DNA from: Ruminiclostridium sp.
Lineage (GTDB): Bacteria; Bacillota_A; Clostridia; Oscillospirales; Ruminococcaceae
DNA: 6,791 nucleotides
Direction of reading: 5' to 3'
NCBI GenBank assembly: GCA_017550775.1
Contig: JAFZOA010000123.1
Span: forward strand, 1 to 6,791
How positions within the stretch are numbered: position 1 is the stretch's first letter; every line of letters starts with the position of its first letter. Both the position numbers and the translations under genes were made by a program. Below are positions 1-4,686 of this stretch, piece after piece. The notes under the pieces are model-generated. The model made no database searches and was not told where the DNA came from. It saw only the letters and a program-made list of their open reading frames with translations.

Positions 1-415
1 CCGTCTGCCCCGTCCCGCTTCTTGGATTAGTGCAGTAACATATACAGCAGTCCGAAACCTCGACCAGCCGCTCGTTTCGCTGTTTCATACAGTCGCGGGT
101 ATAATGCTCGGAAACCACAGTCACTCTGTCGGCAGCGTTCAGTATCTTCTCATATCGTGCGATCTGCGACTTATTCCAGCCCTTTATCTGCTCCTCTGAC
201 GGACACGGCAGGAGCATATGCAGCTTAATATCGGGATATTCGTCTTTCAGACCTATGACCGTTTCCGCAGCAAGCATATCGAACCCGATCGCACCGCCGT
301 TGTAGAACTCCGTCACGCCCTGTCCGATAACGTCAACAATAGCATCACGAAGCCTCTGAACAAGTTCAGGGGTTATTTTTATTATCCGGTGACCGGTAAA
401 ACAACAAGTTTTCAT
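1..415 (-). CDS. SLOG-domain (DUF1273-like) protein, C-terminus cut by window edge
   Basis: The reading frame starts at ATG 415-413 and runs off the window, giving 138 residues. An AGAGGA ribosome binding site at 422-427 sits at normal spacing. The N-terminus has the FTGHR signature (residues 6-10) of the DUF1273 branch of the SLOG superfamily. It is followed by a glycine-rich GGAIGFD loop (40-46) and ends near an SGTGQT stretch expected to belong to the same nucleotide-ligand fold. SLOG proteins have a Rossmann-like DprA/LOG fold and are thought to bind or process nucleotide-derived ligands; this subfamily has no settled function and is common in Firmicute mobile regions. The gene is divergent from the small ribbon-helix-helix gene at 571, with an operator-like repeat between them. 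The family call is firm; a role in defence or signalling would be inference only. Confidence 0.87.
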   Translation of the reverse strand, partial: MKTCCFTGHRIIKITPELVQRLRDAIVDVIGQGVTEFYNGGAIGFDMLAAETVIGLKDEYPDIKLHMLLPCPSEEQIKGWNKSQIARYEKILNAADRVTVVSEHYTRDCMKQRNERLVEVSDCCICYCTNPRSGTGQT

Positions 416-446
416 AGAAATTCCTCTTGTAATATAGTTATCAACA

Positions 447-475
447 ATTATATCATAAGTCCGTACTTATATCCA
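447..475 (-). promoter_or_regulatory. Predicted promoter of the SLOG gene
   Basis: On the minus strand an exact TATAAT (447-452) lies 17 bp from a weak -35, TGGATA (470-475). The left arm of the 18-bp inverted repeat (455-472) fills the spacer, so a protein bound there should block this promoter. Confidence 0.5.
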
Positions 476-511
476 TCGACATTTTCATAGAATATATAAG
501 TACGGACTTAT
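455..511. repeat. 18-bp perfect inverted repeat, candidate operator
   Basis: ATAAGTCCGTACTTATAT at 455-472 is matched exactly in reverse complement at 494-511, with 21 bp between the arms. The ten bases ATATAAGTAC of the right arm recur at 541-550, immediately upstream of the small gene at 571. The repeats lie only in the divergent intergenic region and overlap core promoter elements on both sides. The likeliest reading is operators for the neighbouring ribbon-helix-helix protein. A hairpin in RNA from either strand is an alternative. Confidence 0.7.
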
Positions 512-517
512 ACCTTT

Positions 518-547
518 TTTACAGTACTTGTGTTATGATTATATAAG
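518..547 (+). promoter_or_regulatory. Predicted promoter of the ribbon-helix-helix gene
   Basis: TTTACA (518-523) is followed after 18 bp by TATAAG (542-547). The -10 lies inside the third copy of the ATATAAGTAC repeat (541-550), suggesting autoregulation. Initiation near 553 would leave a leader of about 18 nt carrying the GGGGA ribosome binding site at 560-564. Confidence 0.5.
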
Positions 548-570
548 TACGTAATAAGTGGGGAATTGAT

Positions 571-756
571 ATGCCAAACGATGATCCGACATACAGGGCG
601 ATAGCGAAATATAAGAAGAAAGCATACGACAGAATTGAACTATTAGTCCATAAAGGCGAAAAGCAACTGATAAAGGACTATGCGGCAAGCAAAGGTAAAA
701 CTGTCAACGGTTTTATAACAGAGCTCATTTGGAAAGAGATGAATAAAAAAGATTAA
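571..756 (+). CDS. Small ribbon-helix-helix-like DNA-binding protein (61 aa)
   Basis: The protein has 61 residues and starts at ATG 571 behind a GGGGA ribosome binding site. A basic N-terminal extension (about residues 1-19) leads into a short strand-like stretch, RIELLVHKG (21-29). A helix (about 29-42), a GKTVN turn and a second helix (about 46-58) follow. That strand-helix-turn-helix order and size match Arc/CopG/MetJ-type ribbon-helix-helix repressors, which bind operators as dimers through the strand. Its own -10 region overlaps an operator-like repeat that also overlaps the divergent SLOG promoter, so it is a good candidate regulator of both. A factor-independent terminator begins at its stop codon, so it is a single-gene transcript. 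It could be an antitoxin-type protein, but no toxin partner lies next to it. The fold is inferred from the pattern only. Confidence 0.68.
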   Translation: MPNDDPTYRAIAKYKKKAYDRIELLVHKGEKQLIKDYAASKGKTVNGFITELIWKEMNKKD

Positions 757-786
757 GCAGCAGGCGCGAGCTTGCTGCTTTTGTTT
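755..786 (+). terminator. Rho-independent terminator after the ribbon-helix-helix gene
   Basis: An 11-bp stem (755-765 with 770-780, one G-T pair) is closed by a GCGA tetraloop of the stable GNRA type (766-769). It is followed by TTTTGTTT. The stem begins within the stop codon. Confidence 0.85.
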
Positions 787-820
787 AAACTACATCACCT
801 ATACCATAATATATTATGCC

Positions 821-857
821 ACAATTTGAGCCAAATGTCAATGGTACAAATTGAGCC
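821..857. repeat. Pair of 12-bp repeats upstream of the XRE gene, candidate operators
   Basis: ACAATTTGAGCC (821-832) and ACAAATTGAGCC (846-857) differ at one base and start 25 bp apart. Their inner parts, CAATTTG and CAAATTG, are also reverse complements, so the pair can be read as direct or inverted. They lie just upstream of the -10 element of the regulator gene, where a Cro/XRE-type repressor would be expected to bind its own promoter. Confidence 0.5.
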
Positions 858-858
858 G

Positions 859-867
859 TGATATAAT
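859..867 (+). promoter_or_regulatory. Extended -10 promoter of the XRE gene
   Basis: TG (859-860), one base, then an exact TATAAT (862-867) form an extended -10. No good -35 is seen 17 bp upstream, which is common for extended -10 promoters. Initiation would be near 874, a very short leader that places the GGGTG ribosome binding site (874-878) at the 5' end. Confidence 0.6.
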
Positions 868-884
868 ATGCTTGGGTGAAGTAT

Positions 885-1109
885 ATGAAGTATAATCGTA
901 TAAAGGACTTGCGCGAGGATGCCGACCTTACTCAGCAACAGATTGCCGACAAGCTATTCATCAATCGCCGGACTTATTCCAGCTACGAGCTTGGTATTCG
1001 CGGCATTCCCACTGAGATATTAATCGCAATCGCCGATATTTATGATACCAGTACAGACTACCTTATCGGTAGGACTGATGTAAAAAAAGCTTATCCAAAG
1101 GCAAAATAA
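885..1109 (+). CDS. Cro/C1 (XRE)-family transcriptional regulator
   Basis: The protein has 74 residues from ATG 885. I chose this start over GTG 876 (77 residues) because GGGTG at 874-878 is 6 nt upstream of the ATG, while the GTG has no ribosome binding site and lies almost at the predicted transcription start. Residues 1-64 form a compact HTH_3/XRE domain: IKDLREDADLTQ, the recognition segment QQIADKLFINRRTYSSYE, then the GIRGIPTEILIAIADIYDTS helices. The DYLIGRTD ending is typical of Firmicute single-domain XRE proteins. Such proteins repress neighbouring promoters, often including their own. Repeated 12-mers just upstream are candidate operators. Downstream it converges on a toxin-antitoxin operon and shares a terminator with it. 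No target beyond its own promoter can be read from the sequence. Confidence 0.88.
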   Translation: MKYNRIKDLREDADLTQQQIADKLFINRRTYSSYELGIRGIPTEILIAIADIYDTSTDYLIGRTDVKKAYPKAK

Positions 1110-1145
1110 AATGGTAGCAGGCGCATATTGTCTACTACCATTTTT
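1108..1145. terminator. Bidirectional terminator between XRE gene and toxin-antitoxin operon
   Basis: A perfect 10-bp stem, AAAATGGTAG (1108-1117) with CTACCATTTT (1135-1144), is flanked by T-rich runs on both strands (TTTTT at 1141-1145; TTTTATTTT on the minus strand). It begins within the XRE stop codon and lies 22 bp past the antitoxin stop, so it can end both convergent transcripts. Confidence 0.82.
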
Positions 1146-1166
1146 CAATTTATTCAACACTAATCC

Positions 1167-1400
1167 TTAAGCCGCCGTCTTATAGTCAACCACCGAGATC
1201 TCCTGCATGAGTTTCTTTGCAGAATCAACGATTCTTTCAATCTTTTCGGCTACATCGTCGGTATAATACTTTTCACCGCATTGATCACATTCAAGGCAAG
1301 GAACATTTCTGATTATGATAATGCAACTCTTGTAATTCACAACATGGGTCGTGGTTGATTCAACATACTTATCATTCTTGCAGAACATACACATAGTCAT
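1167..1400 (-). CDS. YgiT-type zinc-finger antitoxin
   Basis: The protein has 77 residues. It carries two CxxC knuckles (C4/C7 and C38/C41, with an extra C35) spaced as in the YgiT/MqsA N-terminal zinc-binding domain. The strand-rich NYKSCIIIIRNVPCLECDQCGEKYY segment leads to a helical tail, DVAEKIERIVDSAKKLMQEI. MqsA has a C-terminal HTH domain for operator binding; this protein is too short to carry one, like many antitoxins paired with DUF4258 toxins. Its ATG overlaps the upstream toxin stop (ATGA at 1397-1400), and its AGGAGG site lies within the last codons of the toxin gene, so translation is probably coupled. The expected role is to bind and neutralize the toxin in the cytoplasm. Repression of the operon, if any, would need another DNA-binding surface. 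Confidence 0.85.
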   Translation of the reverse strand: MTMCMFCKNDKYVESTTTHVVNYKSCIIIIRNVPCLECDQCGEKYYTDDVAEKIERIVDSAKKLMQEISVVDYKTAA

Positions 1401-1705
1401 TTCCTCCTTGTTTTCATATCTGGTTCAAACTTATCATCTGTCGGGAAGTACGCAGTTACAACATAAAGACACTTATCATTCATTCCGACAACAACATGAA
1501 GTACTTTTTTGTCAAGCGTCAAGCCAAAAACAAGACAGCTTGGATTTGGAAAGTCATTAGGGTACTCTTCTATAATCTCTCCGTTGAATATGCAGTTTTT
1601 TACATCTGTGCGACTAATATCCCTTTCGCCCATTCTTTCTAAGCAATGGTTTGTCCACATTATATTTTTACTGTCAGAAAAACGCTTTATATCTTCTATT
1701 GTCAT
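1397..1705 (-). CDS. DUF4258-family toxin (putative RNase-type partner of YgiT antitoxin)
   Basis: The protein has 102 residues from ATG 1705-1703, with GGAG (1715-1718) 9 nt upstream. The IMWTNHCLERMGERDIS segment (15-31) contains the HxxER pattern (H20, E23, R24) and R28 typical of the DUF4258 start. This is followed by CIFNGEIIEEYPND and a beta-rich half, LVFGLTLDKKVLHVVVG, ending YVVTAYFPTDD. DUF4258 proteins resemble RelE/MqsR-like toxins in size and fold and are repeatedly found upstream of YgiT-type antitoxins. Toxic RNA cleavage is inferred from that kinship. The toxin-first order matches mqsRA rather than classical operons. The end of the gene (KTRRK) encodes the antitoxin ribosome binding site. 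The neighbourhood suggests a stabilization or abortive-defence role. Confidence 0.82.
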   Translation of the reverse strand: MTIEDIKRFSDSKNIMWTNHCLERMGERDISRTDVKNCIFNGEIIEEYPNDFPNPSCLVFGLTLDKKVLHVVVGMNDKCLYVVTAYFPTDDKFEPDMKTRRK

Positions 1706-1741
1706 TATGTTTCACTCCGCAATGTCATTATCTTCAAATTC

Positions 1742-1770
1742 ATTATACCACAAAAAGATACAATATACAA
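1742..1770 (-). promoter_or_regulatory. Promoter of the toxin-antitoxin operon
   Basis: On the minus strand TGG precedes an exact TATAAT (1742-1747), an extended -10. At 17 bp spacing the -35 is TTGTAT (1765-1770), weak beyond the first three bases. Initiation near 1735 gives a leader of about 30 nt. Confidence 0.6.
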
Positions 1771-2083
1771 TAGAAAAAAGAATAACAACATAGGAATTAA
1801 CTGTAATTTATTAAACACAGCCACACATTAAAACAAGTCTGATAGCGCTCGAACTAACAACGCAGAAATGTATCCAATCACTTTAGCCAATTAAATTTTT
1901 GTAAAATTCGACCTTCCGATATGTCAAAATTACTCCAAAATACTATTACTATTTTCGCATCGAAGTAGTTTTTGGAATCAAGCGTTTGATCTACCAACAA
2001 ATATGCAGCTTGCATATATTTCTATCTGATTTTATATGCATTATCACAACGACGATAAAGACCAAAACAATGACCCAATAATA
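1771..2083. other. AT-rich noncoding stretch downstream of the tRNA remnant
   Basis: I see no credible gene on either strand: frames are short, lack ribosome binding sites and resemble no family. The only structure noted is ATATGCA at 2001-2007 facing its reverse complement at 2011-2017 across GCT, and repeated once more at 2034-2040. If the tRNA remnant is a displaced attachment site, this stretch is host sequence that once lay downstream of the intact tRNA-Asn gene. Confidence 0.5.
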
Positions 2084-2085
2084 GC

Positions 2086-2118
2086 AAAAAGCCGACAACC
2101 TGTATGGTTATCGGCTTT
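2086..2118 (-). terminator. Terminator downstream of the tRNA-Asn remnant
   Basis: A 13-position stem (2088-2100 with 2106-2118, one C/A mismatch, 5-nt loop) reads on the minus strand as AAAGCCGATAACC, a loop, then GGTTGTCGGCTTT. It ends in a run of five T (2090-2086). It begins 3 nt after the CCA end of the tRNA remnant, as expected for a tRNA gene's own terminator. Confidence 0.8.
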
Positions 2119-2120
2119 GC

Positions 2121-2180
2121 TGGCTCCTGTTACTGGACTTGAACCAGTGACATCTTGATTAACAGTCAAGCGCTCTACCC
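2121..2180 (-). pseudogene. Truncated tRNA-Asn(GTT), 3' 60 nt; candidate attachment-site scar
   Basis: On the minus strand the last 60 nt of a tRNA are intact: the D-loop end GGTAGAGC, an anticodon arm with 5-bp stem CTTGA/TCAAG and loop CTGTTAA (anticodon GTT, bases 2161-2163), and a 5-nt variable loop. These are followed by the T arm ACTGG/CCAGT with loop TTCAAGT, the acceptor 3' strand AACAGGA, discriminator G and an encoded CCA (2121-2123). The 5' acceptor strand should read TCCTGTT and the D-stem GCTC. Upstream I find only TCCATGTT and TCTTTTCAAG, which fit neither. The molecule cannot fold as a normal tRNA. A 3' tRNA fragment with its native terminator is the usual product when an element integrates in a tRNA gene and displaces the old 3' end. 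The element would then lie on the higher-coordinate side. Confidence 0.8.
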
Positions 2181-2526
2181 TTGAAAAGACTTTATAACAT
2201 GGAGGATTGTCAAAAAATAATCAATCTTGCGATTGATAGCGATTGAATTGACACCCCAATATCAATAAAAGGCTTTATAAAGGCATTTGTTGTGCTTATC
2301 ATCTTAGGCTCCTATTGAGCCCTGCGGCGACCTTATGTGCTGTGCGAGCGCGCCCGATCTGCGTTTTCACACAACTATCACATTTAGTCATTCCATAAAT
2401 GCTTGACTTTACCAACCGACTTCCATATCCTGAGCTTCAATATTCGATTAGGCTTATTCATCGTTATTCACAAAAATATTTGTTGAGTTTGACGAAAATA
2501 AAGTCGCACTCATATATTGATATAAT
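2181..2526. other. Stretch without protein genes, including a GC-rich block
   Basis: No supported protein gene is present; minus-strand frames here are 23 codons or fewer. Structures seen are ATCAATC/GATTGAT facing each other around 2220-2237 with another GATTGA at 2241-2246, the palindrome CTTTATAAAG near 2273-2282, and a GGCTC/GAGCC hairpin (2307-2311 with 2317-2321). A distinctly GC-rich block spans roughly 2320-2370. An exact consensus promoter at 2527-2555 points into this stretch, so all or part of it may be transcribed as an untranslated RNA towards the tRNA remnant. No known RNA family is recognised. Confidence 0.4.
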
Positions 2527-2555
2527 ATTATACCACATCTCTTTTATTCTGTCAA
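2527..2555 (-). promoter_or_regulatory. Perfect consensus sigma-A promoter with no gene downstream
   Basis: On the minus strand TTGACA (2550-2555), exactly 17 bp, then TATAAT (2527-2532), preceded by TGG as an extended -10. All twelve core bases match consensus. Initiation is expected near 2520, reading away from the recombinase and towards the tRNA remnant. It lies beyond the recombinase terminator, so it starts a separate transcript. Confidence 0.75.
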
Positions 2556-2595
2556 CTTACGGTCTTAATTAAATTTGTTAAAAACGACGAAAGAC

Positions 2596-2635
2596 AAAAA
2601 GTGCTATACTATTATAATATATAATAGCATAGCAC
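2596..2635 (-). terminator. Terminator of the recombinase transcript
   Basis: A 16-position hairpin (2601-2616 with 2620-2635, one mismatch at 2608/2628, 3-nt loop) has GTGCTAT/ATAGCAC at its base. On the minus strand it is followed by five T (2600-2596). It lies 15 bp past the recombinase stop codon. Confidence 0.8.
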
Positions 2636-2650
2636 ATCTTTATTATTCTG

Positions 2651-3535
2651 TTAAGCCACGACCGAGCTGTCAGAGTTGAGAGCGTCCCAATCCTTGCAGA
2701 ACTGCTTATAATCCATATTGAGCTCGACATTGATCTCATAGTCCTTGAAAATCTCGATACGCCTTACAAGACGGGATATTATCATCTTCTTCTGTTCAAG
2801 CGTACAGTCATCGAACTCCTGCGCCCAGCTTACAAACTTCTCGAACATCGGACGGATACGGTCTAATGACGCTTTCTTATCCTTTGCCTCGTTCTGGAGC
2901 TGCTCTATCTGATACTTCAAGGTCACTATACGGTTCTCAACGGTCTTAATAGCGTTACTCAACTGTTCCGAGGTATATACGCTGTCCCCGGTCAGGGTAA
3001 GCGCGATCTCATCCTGAAGCTTTTCAAGCTGTTTACCGTTCTTCGTTAATTCAAGGTTGAGCTTGGTGCGCTTCGCCTTGTTCGAGGACATCTCCTTGTT
3101 TATACGCTGCTGAACAGAATCCTCGTCCGGGGACTCCTTGATGTTCTCAAACATCTTATGGATAAGCTCGCATACGACATTATCGACCTTCTCGGCTATA
3201 TAGGTGCTATGCCCGTCACACTTGCAGAGCCCGCGGCTCTTATGATAACACAGGTACTTTAACTGTGACCTGTCATAAACGGAGCCGTCCTTCCTCGTGT
3301 ACTTTTCCCGGTACACCATAGAGGTAAGCCGTCCGCCGCAATGACCGCAAAACATTATCCCCGACAGAAGATTCTTGCTTTTGGTCTGTCTCGCTATCGT
3401 CCGCTTATCATTGAAAGTATTTGATCTCTGATCCAGTATCTCCTGAGCCTGCTCAAAAGTAAGCTCGTCGATGATCTGTAAGTGAGGAAGGTGAGGCAAT
3501 TCCTGCTCGGAGTTTCGCCCGTATCCTAAGTTCAT
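2651..3535 (-). CDS. Large serine recombinase, C-terminal fragment after frameshift
   Basis: The fragment is 294 residues from ATG 3535; the coherent frame begins upstream at 3550. There is no ribosome binding site at this ATG, so it is not a natural start. It continues the recombinase domain (PHLPHLQIIDELTFEQAQEILDQRS, about residues 14-38), then has a zinc-ribbon domain with C63/C66 and a second cysteine set at C96 and C104/C106. A long coiled coil (about 143-225) and a terminal domain, FVSWAQEFDDCTLEQKKMIISRLVRRIEIF, follow. In large serine recombinases these parts recognise att sites and control synapsis and directionality. Without the catalytic N-terminus it could only bind DNA, if it is made at all. 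Joined to the upstream fragment it gives about 544 residues, a normal size for the family. Confidence 0.85.
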   Translation of the reverse strand: MNLGYGRNSEQELPHLPHLQIIDELTFEQAQEILDQRSNTFNDKRTIARQTKSKNLLSGIMFCGHCGGRLTSMVYREKYTRKDGSVYDRSQLKYLCYHKSRGLCKCDGHSTYIAEKVDNVVCELIHKMFENIKESPDEDSVQQRINKEMSSNKAKRTKLNLELTKNGKQLEKLQDEIALTLTGDSVYTSEQLSNAIKTVENRIVTLKYQIEQLQNEAKDKKASLDRIRPMFEKFVSWAQEFDDCTLEQKKMIISRLVRRIEIFKDYEINVELNMDYKQFCKDWDALNSDSSVVA

Positions 3536-3549
3536 TTTATTGCGGAGTA

Positions 3550-4284
3550 TCAGATAACGGTCTCAGCCTGAAACTTCGCTCCGGTGTGAGTCCTTATCCC
3601 GTTATCGTTAAGATACATCGCCAGTTTATATGACCCCCACCCGTCACAGACCGTCTTTTCATAGAGCTTTCTGACCCACTCGGCTTCATTCGGCTCAACG
3701 GCGAGGTCGAGAACTTCCCTGCCCTTCTTGTTAAGGCGACCATTCTTGACGGTGCAATACCCGAAAGGTACCGCTCCGCCCGTATAAAGTCCCTCGGCGG
3801 AAAGCTGCTGCATACGAGTCTTGATTCTGATCGAAGTCTTTGCACTTTCGCCCGACGCCTGCCAGAACGTGATGTAATTCATCAGCTTATCTATGTGGCT
3901 CTCAAAGCGACGCTCGCCCTCCTGTGTGCTCCAAACCCTTATGCCCTGCTGCACAAACCACTCGACCACAAACGGCGTTTCATCGTCGATACGACCTATA
4001 CGGTCAAACATAAAGACGAGAAGAATGTCGAACTCCTTACGGAGAGCCGCCGCTTTCAGGTCTTGTATAGCGTCTCGCTTCGCAGCAGATACCTTAAATC
4101 CGGACACACCCTTTTCAAGGAACTCCTTACCGATGATCCAGCCCTGTCTTTCGGCGAATTCGTGGCAGATCTCCCTCTGCATGGGAATATCGTTCTTGAC
4201 CTTATCGACCTGCCCTACCGTAGATACACGATACAGGCAGTATGCTATCGGCTTATTTTCGGTTATAGTTACATTTGTATTCAT
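3550..4284 (-). CDS. Large serine recombinase, N-terminal catalytic fragment
   Basis: The fragment has 244 residues from ATG 4284-4282, with GGAGGT (4291-4296) 6 nt upstream. The resolvase domain spans about residues 12-150. YCLYRVST carries the catalytic serine S21 with R19, and the FMFDRIGR segment (91-98) supplies further active-site arginines. The conserved SAKTSIRIKTRMQQLSAEG linker helix (147-165) leads to GGAVPFGY (169-176) and the start of the PF07508 recombinase domain (about 198-244). Such enzymes integrate and excise elements by double-strand cleavage through a 5' phosphoserine link. Translation stops at TGA 3552-3550 inside the recombinase domain, so the product lacks the zinc ribbon and coiled coil. 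An isolated catalytic domain is unlikely to integrate site-specifically. It lies downstream of the CHC2 and TnpW-like genes in the element. Confidence 0.87.
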   Translation of the reverse strand: MNTNVTITENKPIAYCLYRVSTVGQVDKVKNDIPMQREICHEFAERQGWIIGKEFLEKGVSGFKVSAAKRDAIQDLKAAALRKEFDILLVFMFDRIGRIDDETPFVVEWFVQQGIRVWSTQEGERRFESHIDKLMNYITFWQASGESAKTSIRIKTRMQQLSAEGLYTGGAVPFGYCTVKNGRLNKKGREVLDLAVEPNEAEWVRKLYEKTVCDGWGSYKLAMYLNDNGIRTHTGAKFQAETVI

Positions 4285-4301
4285 TTTTTGACCTCCATTG
4301 C

Positions 4302-4316
4302 TTGCAATAATTGCAA
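4302..4316. repeat. Duplicated TTGCAA motif in the recombinase leader
   Basis: TTGCAA occurs twice (4302-4307 and 4311-4316) separated by TAA. The motif is self-complementary, so the 15-bp unit is both a direct and an inverted repeat. It lies 5 bp upstream of the recombinase ribosome binding site and may be an operator or small hairpin. Confidence 0.35.
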
Positions 4317-4346
4317 CGGAGCAAATGAAATCTCAAAAATAATCAA

Positions 4347-4374
4347 GATGTACTGCTTCATGTTCAGTTGTCAA
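4347..4374 (-). promoter_or_regulatory. Possible recombinase promoter
   Basis: A consensus -35, TTGACA (4369-4374), faces the recombinase. The best -10 at usable spacing is the poor TACATC (4347-4352, 16 bp), so the promoter would be weak or need an activator. Read-through from the upstream genes is an alternative. Confidence 0.35.
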
Positions 4375-4388
4375 GGTGCTGAAACCGC

Positions 4389-4424
4389 GTGTTAATGATT
4401 TACTACTTTAAATTATTTTAACAC
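4389..4424. repeat. AT-rich hairpin upstream of the recombinase
   Basis: GTGTTAA (4389-4395) pairs exactly with TTAACAC (4418-4424). The inner bases AATGATTTA and TAAATTATT pair with one mismatch if a two-base bulge is allowed. No T run follows on the minus strand, so it is not a convincing terminator. It may regulate read-through from the TnpW-like gene to the recombinase. Confidence 0.4.
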
Positions 4425-4477
4425 TTTTTCAGCGACCTGTCAAGTTCCTTGAGCTCCTTTTTTATAATATTTTTCAT
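4418..4477 (-). CDS. Possible 19-residue micro-ORF (MKNIIKKELKELDRSLKKC)
   Basis: The frame runs from ATG 4477-4475 to TAA 4420-4418, with GGGG at 4481-4484 as a possible ribosome binding site 3 nt upstream (short spacing). The peptide is lysine-rich and probably helical. It lies 32 nt after the TnpW-like stop codon on the same strand and its stop falls inside an AT-rich hairpin. It resembles no family I know. It may be a leader peptide or chance. Confidence 0.2.
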   Translation of the reverse strand: MKNIIKKELKELDRSLKKC

Positions 4478-4509
4478 TTGCCCCGCGAGCAAGAAAAATA
4501 CAGAAACGG

Positions 4510-4680
4510 TCAGGAATTGTGCCGGTCGGTATCGCCGTCCTCGCTCTCCTGCTCCAATATTCTTTTCTTGTAATTCTCCATCATTGCCCACATGAGGTTT
4601 TCTTTCAGATCGGGGTTACTGTCCCCGAAGGTGATCGTAACCTTGCAACCTCCGACCTGTCTTATAATCTTTTCGTTCAT
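4510..4680 (-). CDS. TnpW-like small element protein (56 aa)
   Basis: The protein has 56 residues from ATG 4680-4678, with a strong GGGAGGGAG purine tract (4685-4693) just upstream. The core IIRQVGGCKVTITFGDS (5-21) looks like two beta strands. It is followed by a helix, NLMWAMMENYKKRILEQE, and an acidic tail. The layout (RxxG, strand-forming TYxVxVxF-like pattern, short helical tail) resembles TnpW, the short protein of Tn4451-type clostridial transposons often found beside serine recombinase genes. The resemblance rests on size, pattern and position, not alignment. The role of TnpW itself is unclear. The gene sits 114 bp after the CHC2 gene and about 225 bp before the recombinase, all on one strand, and probably belongs to one element operon. 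A polypurine tract with G-runs covers its ribosome binding region. Confidence 0.62.
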   Translation of the reverse strand: MNEKIIRQVGGCKVTITFGDSNPDLKENLMWAMMENYKKRILEQESEDGDTDRHNS

Positions 4681-4686
4681 AACTCT

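Larger units (their letters stand above)
2651..4284 (-). pseudogene. Large serine recombinase gene disrupted by a 1-nt frameshift
   Basis: The two fragments are one gene. The upstream frame ends AETVI-stop at TGA 3552-3550, where the family continues RILRN. One base out of phase, the sequence from 3550 reads ILRNK and runs into MNLGYG of the second fragment without a stop. Adding one base at about 3551-3552 restores a single frame of about 544 codons. Catalytic, recombinase, zinc-ribbon and coiled-coil domains are then in normal order. The gene is either a recent pseudogene or carries a sequencing error. I see no slippery heptamer that would suggest programmed frameshifting. Confidence 0.8.

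Noticed and set aside
2306..2374. 23-codon minus-strand frame through the GC-rich block (GTG start)
   Set aside because: It has no ribosome binding site and resembles no known family; an RNA or repeat explanation is at least as good.
2489..2518. Plus-strand promoter-like pair TTGACG, 18 bp, TATATT
   Set aside because: It would read into the recombinase terminator and antisense of the recombinase with no gene to serve; the minus-strand promoter here is far stronger.
2601..2635. Long AT-rich hairpin as a recombinase attachment site
   Set aside because: The stem followed by five T just past the stop codon fits a terminator; no matching copy was found elsewhere in the window.
3536..3560. Programmed ribosomal frameshifting in the recombinase
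   Set aside because: No slippery heptamer, upstream Shine-Dalgarno stimulator or downstream pseudoknot is evident around 3552; a mutation or sequencing error is simpler.
3893..4395. Long plus-strand frames (132 and 166 codons) opposite the recombinase
   Set aside because: They are antisense to a clear catalytic domain, overlap each other, have no ribosome binding site and resemble no family.
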